Assembly: GCF_019801465.1 (NCBI RefSeq)
Contig: NZ_JAHVJA010000017.1
Span: 1 to 61,208, forward strand
From: Leisingera daeponensis
GTDB taxonomy: Bacteria; Pseudomonadota; Alphaproteobacteria; Rhodobacterales; Rhodobacteraceae
Direction: 5' to 3'
DNA length: 61,208 nucleotides
Of this stretch, positions 27,851 through 35,804 are shown piece after piece (position 1 is the stretch's first letter; the number at the start of each line of letters is the position of its first letter). The notes under the pieces are model-generated. The model was not told where the DNA came from and made no database searches. It saw nothing but the letters and a program-made list of their open reading frames with translations. Both the position numbers and the translations under genes were made by a program.

Positions 27851-28177
27851 AACGTTCTATCCTCCCAGAATGTGCCCCGGGCCTCGGACCCGGGTTCTTG
27901 ATCAAATGCTTGCGACTTTACCGACGTTTACTCAGAAGCCAAGACCGGCGTCAGCCCGCATTTCCCGAGCTGGTCTTGCGCCAGCCTGCAAAATAAGCCT
28001 ACGCAGGCTTGGATTATTATTTCAAGCATAAAATATATGGGGCAATTTTGTTTCCCTAATTGCAGCAGCCGCCTTCCGGCAACCAGTTTCCGGTTGCCAA
28101 CGGCCGCCGCAAACGCATCCTCAAGTGCGTGTTGAGGTCCAAAGAAGTGTGCCAAGCCCTTTACCGGCGAGCGCTGG
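27851..28177. other. Intergenic region upstream of the Liv operon and downstream of a LysR gene
   Basis: No gene is seen in these 327 bp. Hairpins are present: CCCGGG-N7-CCCGGG (27876-27894) in the leader of the binding-protein gene, AAGCCT-ACGC-AGGCTT near 27991-28006 with ATTTT beyond it on the minus strand (a candidate terminator for the minus-strand LysR gene), and GGCAACC-N7-GGTTGCC (28078-28098). An AT-rich stretch at about 28010-28060 may hold the Liv promoter. Confidence 0.45.
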
Positions 28178-29065
28178 TCAGCTCGGGCCGAACCAGCCCG
28201 CCAGATGTTCAATCAGCGCCCGGATCCGCGCCGTAAGATGGCGGCTGGAGGGGTAAACCGCATAGAGCACGGCGGGATCGGTTTCCTGTTGTGCAAAAAG
28301 CACTTGCAGTCTTCCATCCCGCAAGAAAGGAAGCGCCGTGTAATGCGGACAGCGGGCAATCCCGAGACCGCTGACGGCCATGTGCGCGACCGCCCTCGGC
28401 GAATTGGCACGGAAGCTGCCATGGACCGCAACTGCCCTACGTGCCGCGCCTTTGCCAAAGGTCCAGGCGTCCGGCTTAGGCGAGGTCAGCTGCAACAGGC
28501 AGTTGTGGGTCGCCAGCGCCTCCGGCTCCGCCGGGTCACCCTGTGCCGCCAGATAGCTGGGCGCGGCCACCACCACCAGCCGCATGTCGCACAGCTTGCG
28601 CGCCACCAGCGTCGAATCCTTCAAGGCACCGAACCGGACCGCCAGGTCCACTCCCTCCTCCAGGATCGGCAGATGCCGGTCGGACAGCACCAGCTCCACC
28701 ATCACCTTGGGGTGCGCCTGCTGAAACGGCTGCAGCGCCTCCACCAGCTCACGGCTGCCAAAACCAGTGGGCGCAGTGATGCGGATGGGGCCTGCCAGCT
28801 CCTGCTGGCGCAGCTGCACCACGTCCTCCAGCTCGTCGAACTGGTCCAAGAGCGGCAGGCATCGCTCCAGATAGGCGCGGCCGGTATCGGTCAGCGTCAC
28901 CTTGCGAGTTGTGCGGTTCAAGAGCTGTGCGCCCAGCTGCTCCTCCAGCCGGGCGACATATTTGCTGGCCAGCTTGGTGCTGATCCCCAGCTGCCGGGCG
29001 CCGGAGGTAAAGGAGCTTTGCGCCGCCACGGCGGCAAAGGCCCGCATGCAGTCCAGCTTGTCCAT
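28178..29065 (-). CDS. LysR-family transcriptional regulator
   Basis: The product of about 295 residues starts at the ATG at 29065 (MDKLDCMRAFAAVAAQSSFTSGARQL), with GGAGG 7 bp upstream; the frame extends 13 codons further. The winged helix has GISTKLASKYVARLEEQLGAQLLNRTTRKVTLTDTG, a typical group of the LTTR family with the NRTTR wing. The effector domain follows (LAGPIRITAPTGFGSRELVEAL). It is divergent from a glutathione transferase gene, its likely target. Confidence 0.88.
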   Translation of the reverse strand: MDKLDCMRAFAAVAAQSSFTSGARQLGISTKLASKYVARLEEQLGAQLLNRTTRKVTLTDTGRAYLERCLPLLDQFDELEDVVQLRQQELAGPIRITAPTGFGSRELVEALQPFQQAHPKVMVELVLSDRHLPILEEGVDLAVRFGALKDSTLVARKLCDMRLVVVAAPSYLAAQGDPAEPEALATHNCLLQLTSPKPDAWTFGKGAARRAVAVHGSFRANSPRAVAHMAVSGLGIARCPHYTALPFLRDGRLQVLFAQQETDPAVLYAVYPSSRHLTARIRALIEHLAGWFGPS

Positions 29066-29206
29066 CCCAGGGCCTCCAGCAATAGTTATGAACGACGTGT
29101 ACATAATCTTTCCATGTATTGGAATATTATCGCCACGTTTGGCAGGATGTATCTACCGGGTGTCTTCAGAAACCAGCGGCCGATACCGCAGCAAAGGACC
29201 CCAGAC

Positions 29207-29827
29207 ATGGCACATCAGATCCGCATCCACAGCTTCCCCCTCTCCGGCCACGCCCACCGGGTGGAGCTGTTCGCCAGCCTCACCGGCATCGCCCATGAGG
29301 TGTTGAACGTCGACCTCGCCGGCGGTGAACACAAACAGCCGCCCTTCCTGGCGCTGAACCCGGCAGGCCAGGTGCCAGTGATCGAGGACGGTGAGACCGT
29401 CATCAGCGATTCCAACGCCATCCTGATTTACCTGGCCCGCAAATACGCGCCGTCCTGGCTACCCTCCGATCCGGTGCAAGAGGCCGAGGTGCAGAAATTT
29501 CTGACACTTGCAGCGGGTGAGATCGCCTTCGGCCCGGCGGCGGCGCGACTGATCAACGTCTTCAACGCGCCGCTGGATAGCGATTTCTGCGCCTCCGTCG
29601 CGGCCCGCGTGCTGGGCAAGATCGACGCCCATATGGAGGACCGCCGCTTCCTGGTCGGCGACGCCCCCACCATCGCCGACGTGGCCGCCTATTCCTACAT
29701 CGCCCACGCGCCGGAAGGCGGCATCTCGCTGGAGCCTTACCCCAATGTCCGCGCCCTGCTGGCGAATATCGAAGCCTTGAAAGGCTTCAAGCCGATGCCC
29801 GCCACCAAGGCCGGCCTCGCCGCCTGA
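29207..29827 (+). CDS. Glutathione S-transferase family protein
   Basis: The 206-residue protein has an N-terminal thioredoxin-like domain with SGHAHRVELFASL at the glutathione site, the cis-proline in NPAGQVPVIEDG and the ESxAI-like SDSNAILIYLARKY. An alpha-helical C-terminal domain follows (FLVGDAPTIADVAAYSYIAHAPEGG). It conjugates or reduces electrophiles with glutathione in the cytosol. The reading frame continues upstream from 28205, but the homology starts at the ATG at 29207. The PNPOx-like gene is 35 bp downstream in the same direction. Confidence 0.9.
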   Translation: MAHQIRIHSFPLSGHAHRVELFASLTGIAHEVLNVDLAGGEHKQPPFLALNPAGQVPVIEDGETVISDSNAILIYLARKYAPSWLPSDPVQEAEVQKFLTLAAGEIAFGPAAARLINVFNAPLDSDFCASVAARVLGKIDAHMEDRRFLVGDAPTIADVAAYSYIAHAPEGGISLEPYPNVRALLANIEALKGFKPMPATKAGLAA

Positions 29828-29862
29828 TCCCGCGGGCGGCGGTCCAGCTAAAGGAGATTCCC

Positions 29863-30849
29863 ATGCTCGATGACGCAAACAGCCCCTCGCCCTTCCACGC
29901 AGGCGAACAGGAAATGCAGCGCCGCGCGGACAGGCGCGACATGGCAGAAACCCTGGGCCGCCGGATGATCCGCCCCTTCATGCCAGACCAGCACCGGGAG
30001 TTCTTTGCCCAGCTGCCGTTCCTGGCCGCCGGCGCGGTGGACGCGGACGGCTGGCCCTGGGCCAGCCTACTCAGCGGCCCGCCTGGCTTTGTTGTATCGC
30101 CGGACCCGGAACACCTTCAGGTCACGCCAAACAGAGCGGCCGGGGATCCGGTCCAGGCCGCGATCCGCGAAGGCGCACCACTGGGCCTCCTGGGGATCGA
30201 ACTGCACAGCCGCCGCCGCAACCGGCTGAACGGGCGGGTCACTTCAGCAGGCCGCAACGGCTTCACCCTGCGAGTGCACCAGTCCTTTGGCAATTGCCCG
30301 CAGTATATACAGGAGCGCGACCTGATCCCCGCCGATGACGTGCCCGCCGCGCCCCCGCAGGCCTTTGCAGACCTGCCGCCGGAGCACAGCGCGCGGATCG
30401 CACAGGCCGATACGTTCTTTGTCGCCAGCCACATCCCCGCCGCCGAAAACCCGGAACGCGAAGGCGTCGATGTCTCGCACCGCGGCGGGCGGCCCGGTTT
30501 TGTCCGGGTGGCGGGCAACACCCTCACCATCCCGGATTTCCGCGGCAACAACCACTTCAACACGCTGGGAAATTTCCTGCTGAACCCGCGCGCAGGCCTG
30601 GCCTTCCCGGATTTTGAAACCAGCAGCCTTCTGCTGCTGACCGGCACAGTTGACCTGCTGGAAGAAGACCATCCGGACCTGGCAGGCTTTGAAGGCGCGC
30701 AGCGCGGCTGGCAGGTCACCCTGAACAAGGGCCTGTGGCTGGAATCCGCCCTGCCCTGGCGAACCGGCCCCGGCGGGTTTGCCCCGCAAACCCTGCGCAC
30801 GGGCACCTGGGCAGAAGCCGAGGCCCGCGCCGCAGCACCCGGCCCGTAA
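29863..30849 (+). CDS. Pyridoxamine 5'-phosphate oxidase-like flavin-binding protein
   Basis: The 328-residue protein has two split-barrel flavin-binding stretches: FFAQLPFLAAGAVDADGWPWASLLSGPPGFV near residues 47-77, and GGRPGFVRVAGNTLTIPDFRGNNHFNTLGNFLLNPRAGL near residues 206-244. The second matches the FMN-binding part of PNPOx-like proteins. The closest general type is the YddH/general-stress-like or ferredoxin-linked PNPOx group; the reaction is unknown. An AAAGGAG site precedes the ATG. It follows the glutathione transferase, which suggests a detoxification pair under the divergent LysR. Confidence 0.78.
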   Translation: MLDDANSPSPFHAGEQEMQRRADRRDMAETLGRRMIRPFMPDQHREFFAQLPFLAAGAVDADGWPWASLLSGPPGFVVSPDPEHLQVTPNRAAGDPVQAAIREGAPLGLLGIELHSRRRNRLNGRVTSAGRNGFTLRVHQSFGNCPQYIQERDLIPADDVPAAPPQAFADLPPEHSARIAQADTFFVASHIPAAENPEREGVDVSHRGGRPGFVRVAGNTLTIPDFRGNNHFNTLGNFLLNPRAGLAFPDFETSSLLLLTGTVDLLEEDHPDLAGFEGAQRGWQVTLNKGLWLESALPWRTGPGGFAPQTLRTGTWAEAEARAAAPGP

Positions 30850-30880
30850 CGCAGCCCGCGGCAAGCTCCCGCAAATTTCT

Positions 30881-30929
30881 CTGGACAAGACTGTCCAGGA
30901 TCGCCGATGAATTGGACAGAAATGTCCAA
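30881..30929. promoter_or_regulatory. Two perfect TetR-type palindromes upstream of the methylamine-catabolism operon
   Basis: CTGGACA-N4-TGTCCAG (30881-30898) and TTGGACA-N4-TGTCCAA (30912-30929) are each fully symmetric. Their centres are 31 bp apart, three helical turns, so two dimers would bind the same face. They lie 59 bp ahead of the dehydrogenase ATG; the TetR gene at the end of this operon is the natural ligand-sensing partner. Confidence 0.7.
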
Positions 30930-30987
30930 AGTGAAGATTCGGGACTGCTCCCCGAGTGTTCCGCAGCGGCAGACAGGGAGCAAAGCC

Positions 30988-33393
30988 ATGAAGTCGCACT
31001 ATCGTGCCGTTGTCATCGGGGGCGGCGTTGTCGGCGCCTCCGTCCTCTACCACCTGGCGAAATTCGGCTGGACCGATGTCTGCCTGATCGAACGCTCGGT
31101 GCTGACAGCAGGATCCAGCTGGCACGCGGCAGGCGGCTTCCACGCATTGAATGCGGACCCCAACATTGCCAGCTTGCAGGCATATACCATCGACCTTCTG
31201 TCCGAGATCGAACAGGAATCCGGCCAGTCCGTCGGCATGCACATGACCGGCGGCATGACGCTGGCAGGCACCCCGGACCGCTGGGAATGGCTGCAATCGG
31301 CCTACCGAACCTTTCAATCCATCGGCATCGACGACTGCCGCCTGATCACCCCGCAGGAGGCCGGCGAGCTGTGTCCGATCATGTCCACCGAGGGCATCCT
31401 CGGCGGCATGTGGGCCGACCGCGAGGGCTATGTCGACACCACCGGTACCGTGCACGCCTATGCCGGAGCGGCCAAGAAACGCGGCACCGAGGTGATCGAG
31501 CACAACCGGGTGCTGGAACTGCATCAGGTCGCGGACGGCTGGCAGGTTGTGACCGAAAAGGGTACCATCCACGCCGAACATGTGGTCAATGCCGCAGGCC
31601 TCTGGGCCAAACAGGTGGGCCGGATGGCAGGCGTGGAACTGCCGGTCTCACCCTTGAACCACCACTATCTGATCTCCGACACCATCCCGGAGCTGGAACA
31701 GCTCGATTTCGAAGTGCCGATGACCGTCGACCTCGAAGGCTTCACCTATATGCGCCAGGACCAGAAGGGCATCCTCTTGGGCATCTACGAGATCGACCAC
31801 GAGCACTGGATGATGGACGGCGCGCCCTGGGAATACGGGTTCGAGCTGCAGCAGGAAGACCCCGACCGGATCGAGCGCGAACTCACCCTCGGCTTTGAGC
31901 GCTACCCGGCCCTGCAAACAACTGGCGTCAAGACCTGGGTCAACGGCGCCTTCACCTTTGCCCCCGACGGAAACCCGCTGGTCGGCCCGGTGCGCGGCAA
32001 GCCCGGCTACTGGTGCGCCTGCGGCGTGATGGCGGGCTTCCTGCAGGGCGGCGGCGTCGGCAAATCGCTGGCCGAATGGATGATCCATGGCGAGCCGGAG
32101 GCAGACGTCTTTGGCATGGATGTGGCCCGCTTCGGCGATTACGCCCAGAACAAGCGCTTCATCAAGGAAACCACCGGCCAGTTCTACACCCGCCGCTTCG
32201 TGATGACCTACCCGAACGAGCAGCTGCCCGCAGGCCGCCCGCTGAAAAAGGCCCCCGCCTATGACGGCATGACTGCCGCAAGCTGCCGCTGGGGCGCCAG
32301 CTACGGGCTGGAAATCCCGCTTTACTTCGCCCCGTCGGAAGACTTCACCGAAACCCCGACCCTGAAACGCTCTAACGCCTTTGATATCGTCGCGGACGAA
32401 TGCAAGGCGGTGCGCGAGGCCGTGGGCCTGCTGGATATTTCCGCCTTCTCCCGATTCGAGGTCTCAGGCGTCGGCGCCGAGGCCTGGCTCAACCGCATCA
32501 TGGCGTCGAAACTCCCCGCCCCTGGCCGCGCCAAACTGGCGCCGATGCTGTCACCCGAAGGCCAGCTCAAGGGCGACCTCACTGTCTTTAACTGGGGCGA
32601 CGGCATCTGGTGGATCATGGGCAGCTACTACCTGCGCGAATGGCACATGCGCTGGTTCCAGGACCACATGGGCGAGGACGTCGAAGTCCGCGACGTGACC
32701 GACGCTATCACCGGCTTCAGCCTCTCCGGCCCGAACAGCCGCAAGGTGCTGGAAAAGCTGACGGATGGCCCCATCGCAGACCTGCCTTTCATGGGCTGCG
32801 GCACCTTCGACATCGGCATGCTGCGCCTCAAGGTGGGGCGCCTGTCAGTTGCGGGTGAGCTGGGTTATGAGCTCCACTGCACCGCCGCCGAGCACATCAC
32901 CCTGCGAGAAACCCTGCTGGAGGCAGGCGCGAACCTTGGCATCCGCGAAGTCGGTTTCAACGCGCTGCTCAGCCTGCGGCTGGAGAAAAGCTTCGGCATC
33001 TGGAGCGCGGAATTCACCCAAGGCTACTCCGCAGCACAAACCGGCATGGACCGCTGGATCGACTGGGACAAGGACTTCATAGGCCGCGGTGCAGCGCTGA
33101 AGGAACGTGACGCAGGCGGCCCGGAACAAGTCGTGGTGACATTGGAGGTGGACGCCACTGACGCCGATGCCAGCGGCTACGAACCGGTCTGGCAGGGAGA
33201 AACCCGCGTCGGCTTTGTCACTTCCGGCGGTTATGGCCACACCACAGGCAAATCGCTCGCCATGGCAATGGTGGACCGCGACGCCGCGGCAGAAGGTACA
33301 GACCTGACCGTCCACATCGTGGGCCAGGAACGCGCCGCCCGCGTGATTGCGCCCTCCCCCTACGACCCGTCCGGCACAGCGATGAGAGGCTGA
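30988..33393 (+). CDS. FAD-dependent dimethylglycine/sarcosine-type dehydrogenase with GcvT domains
   Basis: The 801-residue protein starts at the ATG at 30988 (GGGAG ahead); the frame opens at 30907 without homology. The N-terminus is a DAO-type FAD domain with the dinucleotide fold VVIGGGVVGASVLYHL at residues 9-24, and SSWHAAGGFHALNADPN, the flavin-attachment region of dimethylglycine and sarcosine dehydrogenases. The C-terminal half (about 430-800) is a GcvT/aminomethyltransferase-like fold for tetrahydrofolate (SGPNSRKVLEKLTDG, GELGYELHC). It oxidatively demethylates an N-methylated amino acid and passes the one-carbon unit to folate. Dimethylglycine is the best substrate guess given the MttB neighbour. 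Confidence 0.87.
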   Translation: MKSHYRAVVIGGGVVGASVLYHLAKFGWTDVCLIERSVLTAGSSWHAAGGFHALNADPNIASLQAYTIDLLSEIEQESGQSVGMHMTGGMTLAGTPDRWEWLQSAYRTFQSIGIDDCRLITPQEAGELCPIMSTEGILGGMWADREGYVDTTGTVHAYAGAAKKRGTEVIEHNRVLELHQVADGWQVVTEKGTIHAEHVVNAAGLWAKQVGRMAGVELPVSPLNHHYLISDTIPELEQLDFEVPMTVDLEGFTYMRQDQKGILLGIYEIDHEHWMMDGAPWEYGFELQQEDPDRIERELTLGFERYPALQTTGVKTWVNGAFTFAPDGNPLVGPVRGKPGYWCACGVMAGFLQGGGVGKSLAEWMIHGEPEADVFGMDVARFGDYAQNKRFIKETTGQFYTRRFVMTYPNEQLPAGRPLKKAPAYDGMTAASCRWGASYGLEIPLYFAPSEDFTETPTLKRSNAFDIVADECKAVREAVGLLDISAFSRFEVSGVGAEAWLNRIMASKLPAPGRAKLAPMLSPEGQLKGDLTVFNWGDGIWWIMGSYYLREWHMRWFQDHMGEDVEVRDVTDAITGFSLSGPNSRKVLEKLTDGPIADLPFMGCGTFDIGMLRLKVGRLSVAGELGYELHCTAAEHITLRETLLEAGANLGIREVGFNALLSLRLEKSFGIWSAEFTQGYSAAQTGMDRWIDWDKDFIGRGAALKERDAGGPEQVVVTLEVDATDADASGYEPVWQGETRVGFVTSGGYGHTTGKSLAMAMVDRDAAAEGTDLTVHIVGQERAARVIAPSPYDPSGTAMRG

Positions 33394-33397
33394 CCCA

Positions 33398-34954
33398 ATG
33401 ACCATCGAAATAGAAGGCAATGCCCGCGGACGCCGGCGGCGGGGACGCGGGGCGGAGGCCGCCCTGGACCCGCAGCGCAAGGTAAACTACCGTCGGCTCA
33501 AGAACCCCTTTCCTCTGATGGAGGTCTTCCCGGCGCATCAGATCGCGGACATGCATGAAACCGCGCTCAAAATGCTGCAGGAACTGGGTATGAAGGTGCT
33601 GCTGCCGGAGGCGCGCCGGATCTACGCCAAGGGCGGCGCCCGTGTCGATGAAGACACCGAAATGGTCTATATCGGCCGCGACATGGTGGAGGCGGCGCTG
33701 GCCACTGCCCCCCGCTCGATCACCTGCCGGGCGGGCAGCCGTGAGCGCGACATCACGCTGGAACTGGGCAGCCTGGTGTTCCAGGCCGGTGCAGGTGCTC
33801 CCAACGCCACCGATCTGGAACGCGGCCGCCGTCCCGGCTCCGCCCGCGACTACCTGGAATACCTGCAGCTCACCCATCACTTCGACGTCTTCCACATGAT
33901 CTCCCCCCAGGTGGAGCCGCAGGACGTCCCCATCCATCTGCGCCATTACTTCACCACTGAGGCGCAGATGACCCGGACCGACAAGTTCCCCTTCATCTTC
34001 TCGCGCGGCACGCCGCAGGTGATGGACTGCTTCGAGATGATCCGCGACTTCCGCGGGGTTTCCGACGCGGAGTTCCGGTCTGAGCCGCGCTGCTACACTA
34101 TCATCAACACCAACAGCCCGCGCACGCTGGATATTCCGATGGCGCAGGGGCTTATTGACTTTGCCCGCCACGGCCAGGTCTCGATCATCACGCCCTTCAC
34201 CCTGATGGGGGCGATGGCCCCGATCACCGTCGCTGGCGCCATCACTCTCAGCCACGCCGAAGTGCTGGCGGCCCTGACCCTCACCCAGCTCACGAACCCC
34301 GGCGCACCGGTGTGTTACGGCACCTTCACCTCCAACGTGGACATGAAATCCGGCGCTCCGGCCTTTGGCACGCCGGCGCATTTTCAGGCGTCATTGGCCG
34401 CAGGTCAGCTGGCACGCTTCCTCGGGCTTCCCTGGCGGTCAGCGGCGGGGTCGGCCTCGAACACCAACGACGTGCAAGCAGCCAATGAGAACCAGATGGG
34501 CCTCTGGGGCTGCCTGATGGCCGGCGCCACCGTGATCATCCACTCAGCCGGCTGGCTGGAGGGCGGGCTTTCGGTCTCCTACGAGAAACTGATCACCGAC
34601 GCCGAAGTCCTCAACATGATTGCCGAGCTTTGCGCAGGCGCCCAGGCCAGAGCAGAGGAAATCGGCTACGACAGCGCCCTGACACAGGTGGAGCCACAGG
34701 GGCATTTCTTTGCCGCCCCCCAGACCATGGACCGCTACAGCACGGAATTCTATGAGCCTGTGGTGCATGACTACGCCAATTTCGGCACCTGGACCGAACA
34801 CGGCAGCATGGACGCCAGCCAGCGCGCCACCCGGGTCTGGAAGGAGATCCTCGCCCGTGATAACCGGCCCGCAACGGATGAAACACGCGCCGTAGACCTT
34901 AAACGCTTCATCGCCAAACGCACCGCAGAAGGCGGCGCCCCGCCGGAGAGCTGA
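33398..34954 (+). CDS. Trimethylamine methyltransferase (MttB) superfamily protein, non-pyrrolysine
   Basis: The 518-residue protein has the MttB-superfamily barrel with ALKMLQELGMKVLLPEARR near the N-terminus, ADRIGMIG-equivalent central segments (TPFTLMGAMAPITVAGAITLSHAEVLAAL) and a C-terminal NFGTWTEHGSMDAS. There is no in-frame amber codon, so the pyrrolysine of archaeal MttB is absent. In this it resembles MtgB, which demethylates glycine betaine to dimethylglycine using a corrinoid protein. No corrinoid protein or reductase gene is adjacent. It follows the dehydrogenase by 4 bp, so betaine to dimethylglycine to sarcosine is an attractive inference, unproven. The N-terminus is Arg-rich. 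Confidence 0.85.
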   Translation: MTIEIEGNARGRRRRGRGAEAALDPQRKVNYRRLKNPFPLMEVFPAHQIADMHETALKMLQELGMKVLLPEARRIYAKGGARVDEDTEMVYIGRDMVEAALATAPRSITCRAGSRERDITLELGSLVFQAGAGAPNATDLERGRRPGSARDYLEYLQLTHHFDVFHMISPQVEPQDVPIHLRHYFTTEAQMTRTDKFPFIFSRGTPQVMDCFEMIRDFRGVSDAEFRSEPRCYTIINTNSPRTLDIPMAQGLIDFARHGQVSIITPFTLMGAMAPITVAGAITLSHAEVLAALTLTQLTNPGAPVCYGTFTSNVDMKSGAPAFGTPAHFQASLAAGQLARFLGLPWRSAAGSASNTNDVQAANENQMGLWGCLMAGATVIIHSAGWLEGGLSVSYEKLITDAEVLNMIAELCAGAQARAEEIGYDSALTQVEPQGHFFAAPQTMDRYSTEFYEPVVHDYANFGTWTEHGSMDASQRATRVWKEILARDNRPATDETRAVDLKRFIAKRTAEGGAPPES

Positions 34955-34955
34955 C

Positions 34956-35627
34956 ATGGCCAAACGCGCCGCCCCGGTGTTGCACCGGGACAACCCGGAC
35001 AAAGAACCCCTCAGCGGACATGTGAAGGTCACGCCGGAGGACTGGCTGAACGTGGCACGCGACCTTCTGATCAGCGAGGGGGTCGCAGGCGTCAAAGTGC
35101 TGGCAATCGGCGAACGGCTCGGCGTCTCGCGCTCCAGCTTCTACTGGTACTTCAAAGGCCGCAATCACCTGCTGGAGGCGCTGCTGGACGATTGGGAGGC
35201 GCGCAACACCGCACCCATCCTCGACCACTGCGAATTGCCCGCCGCCAACATAAGCTGGGCGGTCTGTAATTTCTTCCGCTGTTTTGTCGACCCGGACCTG
35301 TTCGACGCCAGCCTGGACTTCGCGGTCCGCGAATGGTCGCGCCGCGACGGCAAGGTGCGCAACCGGATCGACGCGGCGGATGCGCAGCGGCTGGCTGCGG
35401 TGACGGCGATGTTCGAACGCCACGGCTTTTCCGCCTATGAGGCAGAGGCCCGCGCCCGGATCCTCTATTTCATGCAGTGCGGCTATCACGCGCTGGAGGT
35501 GCGCGAACCGATGCAGGCCCGTACCGCCCGGCTGGAGGGCTATCTGCTGGGCTTCACCGGGGTCGAGCCGGACCCGGAAGCCGTGGCCGCCGCCCGCGCC
35601 TTTGCCGAAGGCAAAATGCTCTACTGA
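34956..35627 (+). CDS. TetR-family transcriptional regulator of the methylamine operon
   Basis: The 223-residue product has a TetR DNA-binding domain at about residues 28-75 (WLNVARDLLISEGVAGVKVLAIGERLGVSRSSFYWYF). The start is preceded by an N-terminal extension rich in charged residues. The C-terminal domain is helical and ligand-binding. It begins directly after the MttB stop and is probably co-transcribed, so it would be autoregulated through the palindromes at 30881-30929. The ligand is likely an N-methylated compound. Confidence 0.85.
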   Translation: MAKRAAPVLHRDNPDKEPLSGHVKVTPEDWLNVARDLLISEGVAGVKVLAIGERLGVSRSSFYWYFKGRNHLLEALLDDWEARNTAPILDHCELPAANISWAVCNFFRCFVDPDLFDASLDFAVREWSRRDGKVRNRIDAADAQRLAAVTAMFERHGFSAYEAEARARILYFMQCGYHALEVREPMQARTARLEGYLLGFTGVEPDPEAVAAARAFAEGKMLY

Positions 35628-35714
35628 TTGGGCTGTGTCCGCCGGTGAATGGCGGGAACAGGCGGCTGACATTATAGTTGGGCCAGAGATGGAAGTCTCC
35701 GACATCTCTTAGCT

Positions 35715-35733
35715 ACGTGCCGTGGCACGTTTT
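35715..35733 (+). terminator. Rho-independent terminator after the TetR gene
   Basis: ACGTGCC-GT-GGCACGT (35715-35730) followed by TTT closes the plus-strand operon between the convergent TetR and pgi genes. The loop of two bases is tight, so the inner pairs probably open. Confidence 0.55.
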
Positions 35734-35804
35734 CCCTGATTGCCGGAACTGCCTGCCATTATTGCCAGCCCAGCCAGCGGAAATCGCGCAATACCAGGGC
35801 CGCA

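Noticed and set aside
33398-34954. Possible pyrrolysine-containing methyltransferase.
   Set aside because: No in-frame TAG occurs; the gene is continuous, so it is the non-pyrrolysine branch.
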